A DNA stretch of 64,000 nt from Streptomyces sp. CB01249. Its GTDB lineage: Bacteria; Actinomycetota; Actinomycetes; Streptomycetales; Streptomycetaceae. Of the stretch, positions 1 through 7,140 are shown piece after piece. Below the pieces are notes generated by a model that saw only the letters and a program-made list of their open reading frames with translations, was not told the DNA's origin and made no database searches. How positions within the stretch are numbered: the stretch's first letter is position 1; each line of letters starts with the position of its first letter. The translations under genes were made by a program, and so were the position numbers. The stretch lies in contig NZ_LISW01000004.1 of NCBI RefSeq assembly GCF_001905735.1, positions 1-64,000 of the forward strand, read 5' to 3'.

Positions 1-63
1 ACGCTTCCTTTGTACTCACCCTCTCGGGCTTTCCTCCGGGCGCTTCCCTTCGATCTTGCGTTT

Positions 64-198
64 CCGACTCTATCAGACTCTTTCGTGTCCGATTCCCGGC
101 CGAAGCGGGTCAAGCGATTTTCGCTTTCCAGTTCTTCGCTTTCGCGTTTCCCTTTCCGGCGAGTCCGACTCTATCAGATCCTTTCGGGCCTGATTCCC
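64..198. repeat. 34-base imperfect direct repeat carrying rrn -10 elements
   Basis: Copies lie at 64-97 and 165-198. Both contain CCGACTCTATCAGA followed by a small stem with a TTTC loop, and end in GATTCCC. On the minus strand each places TAGAGT just after the hairpin, so the repeat looks like a duplicated promoter unit. Confidence 0.75.
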
Positions 199-286
199 AG
201 TCAGCGGGGCTTGTCCTCCGGGCTGTTGGGCCCTTCCGACGTCCAAAACTCTAGCGGATTTTCCCGGCGGCTCATAATCGGGCCTT

Positions 287-313
287 CGAAATTAATTTCG
301 GCATGCCGAAATT
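287..313. repeat. Two overlapping perfect palindromes upstream of the rrn promoters
   Basis: CGAAATTAATTTCG (287-300) is a perfect 14-bp palindrome. It overlaps AATTTCGGCATGCCGAAATT (294-313), a perfect 20-bp palindrome. The AT-rich core stands out in this GC-rich genome. It lies between the near-consensus promoter and the TAGAGT promoters, so it could be a regulator site or a terminator for the upstream promoter; neither is proven. Confidence 0.7.
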
Positions 314-464
314 TCCCCGAACGGGAGATCGTGCTGAGTTTGGTGTGCCGCGTCTGCGGCGGGATCGGCTGCCGCGGAACCGTTCAGGCTCCGTGGCAAC
401 CCGAAGAACCTTACGGATCGCCGAGGGGCGTGTCAACCCCTCCCCACCTGCCCCGCAGGGCCGC

Positions 465-1019
465 TCAGTCCAGGTCGGTGAGCCGGCCGCCGGCGTCCGG
501 CTGGGCGTGCTCCACCCTCCGCAGCAGACGGGTCAGCATCGCGCCGAGCACCCCGCGCTCCTCGCCGTCGAGGTCCTGGAGCAGGTCCGCCTCGAAGTCC
601 GTGGCCATCCGCATCGCCTCCAGCCACTTCGTACGGCCCTCGTCCGTCAGCTCCACGATGACGCGGACACGGTTGTTCTCGTCGCGGTCACGGGTCACCA
701 GGCCCTCACCAGCCATCCGGTCGATCCGGTGCGTCATCGCGGCCGGGGTGAGACCGAGCCGCTTGGCGAGCTCGCCGGGGCCGAGGCGGTAGGGCTCTCC
801 GCCCAGCACGAGGGTCTTCAGGACCTCCCACTCCGCGTTGCTGATGCCGAGCGCGGCGAGCTGTCTCCCGTACGCGACGTTCATCCGGCGGTTCAGCCGG
901 CCGAGCGCGGAGACGACCTGTTCGACCTGGGGGTCCAGGTCGCGGTACTCGCGCTGGTAGGCGGCGATCTGCTCGTCGAGGCTCGGCTCATCGAGTCCGG
1001 GCTCGGTGGTGTCGGACAT
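465..1019 (-). CDS. MarR-family transcriptional regulator
   Basis: A 184-residue winged-helix repressor candidate. The centre carries the MarR DNA-binding region (GISNAEWEVLKTL, then LAKRLGLTPAAMTHRIDRM as the recognition helix, then the wing around LVTRDRDENNRVRVIVELT). Helical flanks would dimerise. It is divergent from the MFS gene at 1164, a classic MarR/efflux pairing, so that gene is the likely target along with its own promoter. The ATG at 1019 has no Shine-Dalgarno. A -10 (CATACT, 1027-1032) with TTCGAC 17 bases further upstream (1050-1055) sits seven bases before it, so the transcript is probably leaderless. The ligand is unknown. Confidence 0.93.
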   Translation of the reverse strand: MSDTTEPGLDEPSLDEQIAAYQREYRDLDPQVEQVVSALGRLNRRMNVAYGRQLAALGISNAEWEVLKTLVLGGEPYRLGPGELAKRLGLTPAAMTHRIDRMAGEGLVTRDRDENNRVRVIVELTDEGRTKWLEAMRMATDFEADLLQDLDGEERGVLGAMLTRLLRRVEHAQPDAGGRLTDLD

Positions 1020-1072
1020 GGCGCGCAGTATGGCACGCCACCCATAGCCGTCGAAGTCCTTCGAGTCGTAGT

Positions 1073-1133
1073 GTTCAACATCTAACTTTAGTGATAAAGT
1101 CTTCGGGTTCGAGTCGTTCGATCGGTACGACTC
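1073..1133. promoter_or_regulatory. MarR operator and MFS promoter in the divergent gap
   Basis: ACTTTA-N4-TAAAGT (1085-1100) is a perfect inverted repeat of MarR-operator size. Its right arm is also the best -10 for the MFS gene (GTTCAA at 1073-1078, 16 bases, TAAAGT at 1095-1100), so binding would block RNA polymerase. A second inverted repeat, GAGTCGT-N9-ACGACTC, lies at 1111-1133. Confidence 0.6.
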
Positions 1134-1163
1134 AGAGGCTTCGAGAGCTTGAGGTAGGTGAGT

Positions 1164-2471
1164 GTGACCAGGGAAATGGGCGCAGCACTGCGGCGGATCC
1201 AGCTGGGGAGCGCGCTGAGCGCGTTCGGGCTCGGGTTCACCGTTCCGTATCTGTACGTCTATGTGGCGCAGGTACGGGATCTGGGCGCCGGTACGGCCGG
1301 GATCGTGCTGGCGGTCTTCGCCATGGCGGCGCTTGCCGTCCTGCCGTTCACCGGCCGGGCGATCGACCGTCGCGGTCCGCTGCCCGTGCTGATCGCCGCC
1401 TCGGCCGTCGCTTCCCTGGGCGCCGTCGCGCTCGGTGTGTCCTCGCAGGTCACCACGGCCGTTCTGGCGGCTGCCGTGCTCGGCGCCGGCACCGCCGTCA
1501 TGCAGCCCGCGCTCGCCACCATGCTCGTCCGATGCACCGGCCCCGCCACCCGTACCCGGGCGTTCGCGATGCAGTTCTTCCTGCAGAACCTGGGGCTGGG
1601 GATCGGTGGTCTGGTCGGCGGGCAGATCGTCGACACGAGCAGCCCGGCGTCGTTCACGCTGCTGTTCCTGATCGAAGCGGTGATGTTCCTGGCGCTCGGC
1701 GTCATCGCGGCGACCGTGCGGATGCCGGGTGCCCCCGTCAGCGCGCCGGAGACGGTGGCCGGGGCACCGGCCCCGCGCGGCGGGCTGCGGACGCTGCTCT
1801 CGCACCGCGCGATGGTGCAGCTGTGCGTGCTGGGCTTCGTGCTGTTCTTCGCCTGCTACGGACAGTTCGAGTCCGGGCTCGCGGCGTACGGCACCGAGGC
1901 GGCGGGCATCGAGCCCTCCACGCTCGGCATCGCGCTGGCCGCCAACACCGCCGTGATCGTCGTCGCCCAGTTCGTGGTGCTGCGTCTCGTGGAGCGCCGG
2001 CGGCGCTCCCGGGTCATCGCGGCGGTCGGCCTGATCTGGGCCTTCGCCTGGATCGTGGCCGGTTACGCGGGCCTCGGGCACGGCAGCCAGACCATGGCGA
2101 CGGCCGCGATGATCTCCACGTACGCGCTCTTCGGGCTCGGCGAGTCCATGCTGTCGCCGACCGTCGCACCGCTGGTCGCGGACCTGGCGCCGGAGTCGAT
2201 GGTGGGCCAGTACAACTCGGCGTTCGCGCTCTGCAAGCAGCTCGCGCTGGCCGTCGGCCCGGCCGTGGGCGGTCCGATGGGGGCCTCGCTGCACGGCCCG
2301 TACATCGTGACGTTCGTGCTGTTCTCGCTGGGCATCACCGCGCTCGCGCTGCGGCTCGGCCGACGGCTCACCCCCGTACAGGACCAGCCCTCGATCGCGC
2401 ACGTGCCGTCGCGGGTGGTGGCCGTCTCCGTGCCGGAGAGCGCGCCGGAGCCCATGGCCGCCGCGCGCTGA
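1164..2471 (+). CDS. MFS transporter, probable drug or metabolite efflux pump
   Basis: About 435 residues with roughly 12 hydrophobic segments, the usual size of a 12-TM major facilitator. The loop after TM2 reads GRAIDRRGPLPVL, matching the family's G-x3-D-R-x-G-R/K-R motif. The first segment (RIQLGSALSAFGLGFTVPYLYVYVAQ) resembles multidrug-type members. GTG at 1164 is preferred because GAGG (1151-1154) lies nine bases upstream; GTG at 1158 is the alternative. It is divergent from the MarR gene and probably controlled by it. The substrate cannot be read from the sequence. Confidence 0.9.
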   Translation: MTREMGAALRRIQLGSALSAFGLGFTVPYLYVYVAQVRDLGAGTAGIVLAVFAMAALAVLPFTGRAIDRRGPLPVLIAASAVASLGAVALGVSSQVTTAVLAAAVLGAGTAVMQPALATMLVRCTGPATRTRAFAMQFFLQNLGLGIGGLVGGQIVDTSSPASFTLLFLIEAVMFLALGVIAATVRMPGAPVSAPETVAGAPAPRGGLRTLLSHRAMVQLCVLGFVLFFACYGQFESGLAAYGTEAAGIEPSTLGIALAANTAVIVVAQFVVLRLVERRRRSRVIAAVGLIWAFAWIVAGYAGLGHGSQTMATAAMISTYALFGLGESMLSPTVAPLVADLAPESMVGQYNSAFALCKQLALAVGPAVGGPMGASLHGPYIVTFVLFSLGITALALRLGRRLTPVQDQPSIAHVPSRVVAVSVPESAPEPMAAAR

Positions 2472-2480
2472 GCGTGGCCG

Positions 2481-4127
2481 CTACCGCGGCAGGACGAACT
2501 CGCACCACACCGCCTTGCCGCCGCCCGGCGTGCGGCGGCTCCCCCACGACGTGGCGATCGAGGCGACGATCTCGATGCCCCGGCCCGCCTCGTCCGCCGG
2601 TTCGGCGCGGCGGCGGCGCGGCAGGTGGTCGTCGCCGTCGGTCACCTCGATGATCAGGCGGCGGTCGGTGCGGCGCAGGCCGAGGCGCATCGGCGGGGTG
2701 CCGTGCTGGAGGGAGTTCGCGACGAGCTCCCCGGCGGCGAGGACCCCGAGGTCGCACAACTCCACCGGGAATCGCCACGAGGCGAGCACGCCCGTCGCGA
2801 AGGCGCGGGCGCGGGGAGCCGCTTCGATGCCGCCGAGCAGTTCGAGCGAGGCGTTGTGGAACAGCTCGGCGGCGGCGCCCGTGCGCGCCGGGTGCTGCAC
2901 GACCAGGACCGCCACGTCGTCGTCGTGCTCCGCGGTGACGTTGAGGGAGCGGATCAGCCGGTCGCAGACGACCTGCGGCGCGCCCGTCGCCCCGGACAGC
3001 GCCCGCTCCAGCGCGCCCACGCCCTCGTCGATGTCCTCGCTGCGGCGCTCCACCAGCCCGTCCGTGTAGAGGACCGCGGTGGAACCGGGCGGCAGCGGGA
3101 TCGTGCCCGAGGTGTGGATCCAGCCGCCGGTGCCGAGCGGCGGGCCGATCGGGTCCTCCGCGCGGTGGACCGTACCGTCCTCGTCGCGCACCAGGATCGG
3201 CAGATGTCCGGCGGAGGAGTAGACGAGCAGCCCCTCGTTGGGGTCGTGCACGGCATAGGCGCAGGTGGCGATCTGGCTGGCGTCGATCTCGGCGGCGAGC
3301 CCGTCGAGCAGCTGAAGGACCTCGTGCGGCGGGAGGTCCAGGCGGGCGTAGGCCCGTACGGCGGTGCGGAGCTGGCCCATGACGGCGGCGGCGCGCACAC
3401 CGCGTCCCATCACGTCCCCGATGACCAGCGCGGTGCGGCCCGCGCCGAGGGTGATGACGTCGTACCAGTCGCCGCCGACCGCGGCGTCCGTGCCGCCCGG
3501 CTGGTAGGTGGCGGCGATCCGCAGGTCGTCGGGCTGTTCCAGCTCCTGCGGGAGCAGTGAGCGCTGGAGGGTGACGGCGGTTTCGCGGTGGCGGCCCTCG
3601 CTGGCGCGCAGGCGTTCGGCGGCCTCGGCGTGATCGGTGACGTCGGCCGCGTACACGAGGACTCCGCTGTCGCGGCCCTTCTCCTGGTCGGGACGCACAG
3701 GAGTGCAGGTCACGGTGTACGAGCGGCCGTCGGCGGCCTTGCGGGACTTGACCGTGCGCGGGGTGCCGCTGCGCAGGACCTGGTCCATGAGGGGGAGCAG
3801 GCCGATCTCGGCCAGCTCGGGCATCACCTCGGCGGCCGGGGCGCCGCAGGGGCGGGGGCCGAAGGCGGCGGCGTACGCGTCGTTGACGTAGGCAATGTGG
3901 TGGTGGGATCCGTGCACCAGGGCGACGAGGGCGGGCAGCCGGCCCAGGATGTCGCGGGCGGAGAGGTCCTCCAGGTCGGGCGCCGAGGGCAGCGGGACAC
4001 CGACGGTCCCGCCCTGCTGCGGGGCGGCGCCCGGTTCGGCGCGGGCCGCCGGTACGGAGCTGTGGTCCTCCCGGGCGGCGCGACGCTGCGTACCGGGGAG
4101 GCGGGCGCTCCAACGCGTGAAGTTCAC
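2481..4127 (-). CDS. PAS-PP2C(SpoIIE)-HATPase serine phosphatase/anti-sigma-type protein
   Basis: About 548 residues with three modules in order: a PAS-like sensor (around LVHGSHHHIAYVNDAYAAAFG), a SpoIIE/PP2C domain (from LQRSLLPQELEQPDDLRIAATYQP, with metal-binding Asp motifs GGDWYDV and GDVMGRG, and later LYTDGLVERR), and an RsbW-like HATPase_c_2 domain (AAGELVANSLQHG, then EAGRGIEIV). Such proteins act in partner-switching control of sigma factors, dephosphorylating anti-anti-sigma proteins, while the kinase-fold domain may phosphorylate or bind partners. The start is uncertain: GTG 4127 has a GAGG 11 bases upstream, while an upstream GTG at 4232 would add 35 low-complexity residues. It ends nine bases from the convergent MFS stop. 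Confidence 0.88.
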   Translation of the reverse strand: MNFTRWSARLPGTQRRAAREDHSSVPAARAEPGAAPQQGGTVGVPLPSAPDLEDLSARDILGRLPALVALVHGSHHHIAYVNDAYAAAFGPRPCGAPAAEVMPELAEIGLLPLMDQVLRSGTPRTVKSRKAADGRSYTVTCTPVRPDQEKGRDSGVLVYAADVTDHAEAAERLRASEGRHRETAVTLQRSLLPQELEQPDDLRIAATYQPGGTDAAVGGDWYDVITLGAGRTALVIGDVMGRGVRAAAVMGQLRTAVRAYARLDLPPHEVLQLLDGLAAEIDASQIATCAYAVHDPNEGLLVYSSAGHLPILVRDEDGTVHRAEDPIGPPLGTGGWIHTSGTIPLPPGSTAVLYTDGLVERRSEDIDEGVGALERALSGATGAPQVVCDRLIRSLNVTAEHDDDVAVLVVQHPARTGAAAELFHNASLELLGGIEAAPRARAFATGVLASWRFPVELCDLGVLAAGELVANSLQHGTPPMRLGLRRTDRRLIIEVTDGDDHLPRRRRAEPADEAGRGIEIVASIATSWGSRRTPGGGKAVWCEFVLPR

Positions 4128-4307
4128 GGAATTTCTGGCCTCGTGTGTCGGTCTGGTCCGCTCGGGCGGGTGCTTCCTCTGCCCAGGGCGTCGGGCGCGT
4201 TCGTCGCTCCTGGGGCGGTTTTCGCTGGTCACTGTCGGTTGCTGCCGGCCGGGTCACTCTGTGCAGATGTGGGCCCACCCATGGTCACACGTCCAGTGTG
4301 TCGGACC

Positions 4308-5705
4308 CTACTGACAGTCGTCCCCGTCCGGCCGCGGGCGGCGTCCGGCGGCGAGTTCGAACTCGGCCCGGGGGTGCTCCAGGGAGCCCAGGGAGACGAT
4401 CTCGCGTTTGAAGAGGCCGGCGAGCGTCCATTCGGCCAGGACGCGTGCCTTCCGGTTGAAGGTGGGGACCCGGCTCAGGTGGTACATGCGGTGTATCAGC
4501 CAGGCCGGATAGCCCTTCAGCCGGCGCCCGTAGATGTGCGCGACGCCCTTGTGGAGTCCGAGCGAGGCGACGGAGCCCGCGTAGCTGTGGCGGTATTCGG
4601 TGAGCGGTCCCTCGTCGAGCGCGGCGACCAGGTTGTCCGCGAGGACCTTCGCCTGGCGGACGGCGTGCTGGGCGTTGGGGGCGGTCGTGCGGCCGGTTTC
4701 GGCGGCGGTGAGATCGGGAACGGCGGCGGCGTCGCCCGCCGACCAGGCGTGTTCGGTGCCCTCGACGGTGAGCTTCGCGGTGCACACGAGCCTGCCGCGT
4801 TCGTCCAGGGGGAGGCCGGTGTCGGCGAGGAGCGGGGCGGGTTTGACCCCGGCCGTCCACACGAGGGTGCGGGTGGGGAAGCGGGAGCCGTCGCTGAGGA
4901 CGGCGACGCGGTCCTCGCAGGAGTCCAGCCGGGTGTCGAGGCGTACGTCGATGTTGCGCCCCCGCAGTTCCCGTACGGCGTACCGGCCGAGGGATTCGCC
5001 GACCTCGGGCAGGATGCGGCCGGTGGCCTCCACGAGGATCCACTTCAGGTCCTCGGCCTTGATGTTGTGGTAGTACCGCGAGGTGTAGCGGGCCATGTCC
5101 TCCAGTTCCGCGAGCGCCTCCACACCCGCGTAGCCGCCGCCGACGAAGACGAAGGTCAGGGCGGCGTCACGGACGGCGGGGTCGCGGGTGGCGGACGCGA
5201 TGTCCATCTGTTCGATGACGTGGTTGCGCAGCCCGATGGCTTCCTCGATCGTCTTGAAACCCACGCCGTGGTCGGCGAGGCCGGGGACGGGGAGGGTGCG
5301 CGAGACGGACCCGGGGGCGAGGACGAGTTCGTCGTACGCGATCTCCAGGGCACCGGTGCCGTCCTCACCGCTGGCGAGGGTGGTGACGGTCGCGGTGCGC
5401 TTGGTGTGGTCGATGGCCCGGGCCTCGCCGATGACGATGGTGCAGTGCGGCAGGACCCGGCGCAGCGGTACGACGACATGGCGCGGCGAGATCGAGCCGG
5501 CGGCGGCCTCGGGGAGGAACGGCTGGTACGTCATATAGGGCTCGGGCGCGACCACCACGATCTCGGTCTCGCCGCTTCTCAGTCTCTGCTTCAGCTTCCG
5601 CTGGAGACGCAGCGCTGTGTACATCCCGACGTAGCCTCCGCCGACGACGAGAATGCGCGCACCGGGCGGGGGGCCGGGGGTTGTGCCCCCGGAAGCTGAA
5701 GCCAT
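4308..5705 (-). CDS. ndh: NAD(P)/FAD-dependent oxidoreductase, type II NADH dehydrogenase family
   Basis: A 465-residue two-dinucleotide-fold flavoprotein. The FAD motif VGGGYVGMYTALRL is at the N-terminus. The NADH motif FVGGGYAGVEALAEL is mid-protein, and the second FAD motif is HAWSAGDAAAVPD. NDH-2 enzymes pass electrons from NADH to menaquinone at the inner membrane face without pumping protons. The C-terminal third (LIHRMYHLSRVPTFNRKARVLAEW) is the amphipathic membrane-anchor region typical of the family. ATG 5705 directly follows two in-frame GTG codons and the spacing to a G-rich tract is short, so the true start may be a few codons upstream. It is divergent from the atrA-like gene. 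Confidence 0.88.
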   Translation of the reverse strand: MASASGGTTPGPPPGARILVVGGGYVGMYTALRLQRKLKQRLRSGETEIVVVAPEPYMTYQPFLPEAAAGSISPRHVVVPLRRVLPHCTIVIGEARAIDHTKRTATVTTLASGEDGTGALEIAYDELVLAPGSVSRTLPVPGLADHGVGFKTIEEAIGLRNHVIEQMDIASATRDPAVRDAALTFVFVGGGYAGVEALAELEDMARYTSRYYHNIKAEDLKWILVEATGRILPEVGESLGRYAVRELRGRNIDVRLDTRLDSCEDRVAVLSDGSRFPTRTLVWTAGVKPAPLLADTGLPLDERGRLVCTAKLTVEGTEHAWSAGDAAAVPDLTAAETGRTTAPNAQHAVRQAKVLADNLVAALDEGPLTEYRHSYAGSVASLGLHKGVAHIYGRRLKGYPAWLIHRMYHLSRVPTFNRKARVLAEWTLAGLFKREIVSLGSLEHPRAEFELAAGRRPRPDGDDCQ

Positions 5706-6045
5706 CACCACCCCATGACGCAACGTGCACCGGAATTTGTCCACAGGCCCGGCAAATTGTGTGACCGGAGGTCGTGGACGGGCCGGTGGTGCCGGACGGA
5801 CTCTTGGTACGCAAGCCCCGCAGGTCAGGCATTGCGGCGGGGGGCCGGGGCGGGGATCAAGTGGTGACCAACCGGTCCTTGCGCCGATCCGGGGGCGCTC
5901 CGGGCGGAACTGCCCCCTTCTGAATTGACCCGGGCTCAACTATGTTCGTATGTCGTCGGGGTGTCGGACGGTGACGATCGGTCCACCCTCGACGGACACG
6001 GCGGGAGTCTCCGGGGGGAGACGCGTCATAACCGGGGGAACAGTT
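5706..6045. promoter_or_regulatory. Divergent promoter region between the NDH-2 and TetR genes
   Basis: There is no gene in these 340 bases. Towards the TetR gene there is a possible promoter, TTGACC (5925-5930), a 17-base spacer and GTATGT (5948-5953), which would give a leader of about 90 bases. The rest is G-rich and shows nothing else I can name. Confidence 0.4.
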
Positions 6046-6921
6046 ATGGACATTCAGGAATCGCATTGGCCGACCACTGCTGTCGCGCCTGAAAGCAGCG
6101 GACACATCGGGGCAGTTGGCACCCTCAACGGAACGGGCGGCACCACGACGACCGCGCCTCCGGCTGCGGTGAACGCGCTGGGCAACGGCCTCGGTGCCCA
6201 GCCCGCCGGTGTGTCGGCGCACGCACGGTCCGCCCCGCTGCGGGTGGACGCGCAGCGCAATCTCGAGCACGTACTGCGTGCTGCGCGCGAGGTGTTCGGG
6301 GAGCTCGGGTACGGGGCCCCGATGGAAGACGTAGCCCGTCGGGCCAGGGTCGGCGTCGGTACGGTCTACCGGCGCTTTCCCAGCAAGGACGTGCTGGTGC
6401 GCCGGATAGCCGAGGAGGAGACCGCCCGGCTGACCGACCAGGCGCGTTCCGCGCTCGGGCAGGAGGACGAGCCGTGGTCGGCGCTCTCGCGCTTCCTGCG
6501 GACCTCCGTGGCCTCGGGGGCGGGGCGGCTCCTGCCCCCGCAGATACTGCGGGTCGGTGTGGAGGCCGAGGACTCGACCGTGGTCGGTGAGGCCGGCGAG
6601 GGCGGGGACGAGCCCCGGGTGCCGCAGCAGCGGCAGGAGGCGGGCACGGCCGCGCCCCGGGCGGTGGCCCGGCAGCGGACCGGTCCGGAGGGCGGCGACG
6701 AGGACCTGGGCGCCGGTGCGGCCGAGCTGCTGGAGGTCGTGGGGCGGCTGGTCGACCGGGCGCGGACGTCGGGCGAGCTGCGCCACGATGTGACGGTGTC
6801 GGACGTTCTGCTGGTCATCGCGACGGCCGCGCCTTCGCTGCCGGACGCGGCCCAGCAGGCAGCGGCCTCTTCCCGGCTGCTGGACATCCTGCTGGAGGGG
6901 CTGCGCTCGCGTCCCGAGTGA
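6046..6921 (+). CDS. atrA: TetR-family regulator, AtrA-like
   Basis: A 291-residue protein with an unusually long, disordered N-terminal arm of about 65 residues (Gly/Thr/Ala-rich). The TetR helix-turn-helix follows (AAREVFGELGYGAPMEDVARRARVGVGTVYRRFPSKDVL, roughly residues 83-121). The rest is the ligand/dimer domain, with an acidic Gly/Glu-rich insertion. ATG 6046 is chosen because GGGGGAA lies five bases upstream. In S. coelicolor, AtrA (SCO4118) activates actII-ORF4 and sits beside an NADH dehydrogenase gene, as here. The name rests on this neighbourhood and family, not on a sequence comparison I could run. Confidence 0.72.
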   Translation: MDIQESHWPTTAVAPESSGHIGAVGTLNGTGGTTTTAPPAAVNALGNGLGAQPAGVSAHARSAPLRVDAQRNLEHVLRAAREVFGELGYGAPMEDVARRARVGVGTVYRRFPSKDVLVRRIAEEETARLTDQARSALGQEDEPWSALSRFLRTSVASGAGRLLPPQILRVGVEAEDSTVVGEAGEGGDEPRVPQQRQEAGTAAPRAVARQRTGPEGGDEDLGAGAAELLEVVGRLVDRARTSGELRHDVTVSDVLLVIATAAPSLPDAAQQAAASSRLLDILLEGLRSRPE

Positions 6922-7140
6922 CAGGCGCCGGGCGGGGCGGGGTCGCGATGCCCTGCCTCCCGCCCGCTGCCGCGTCAACCCAACCGCTCGCTCCTTCCCC
7001 GAAGGAGTGCCGGCTATGGCTCACGTTCGGGGAGGACACCCCGGATGAGTGGTTGGTGGGACTGAGGGCACGCCGCATCGGCGCTCTGTGGCACGCTTGC
7101 CCGGTATTCGGGTCCGATGGCGCATACGGGGGCGTCCGCG

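Larger units (their letters stand above)
1..436 (-). promoter_or_regulatory. Multi-promoter leader of an rRNA operon; 16S gene lies beyond the left edge
   Basis: This stretch has no credible gene. Read on the minus strand it resembles the region before Streptomyces 16S rRNA genes: the last 60 bases (GCGCCCGGAGGAAAGCCC, then a segment ending AAGGAAGCGT) match what I remember of rrn leaders. It holds one near-consensus promoter, TTGACA (431-436), a 17-nt spacer and TAAGGT (408-413). It also holds three TAGAGT -10 elements at 248-253, 168-173 and 67-72, the last two inside a 34-base imperfect direct repeat (165-198 and 64-97). Tandem promoters are usual for rrn operons of the genus. The rRNA itself is not in the window, so the assignment is inference from sequence recall and promoter layout. 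Confidence 0.72.

Noticed and set aside
465..2402. A long minus-strand frame running through the MFS gene into the MarR gene
   Set aside because: Only the last 184 codons (from 1019) are MarR-like; the rest is the shadow of the MFS gene.
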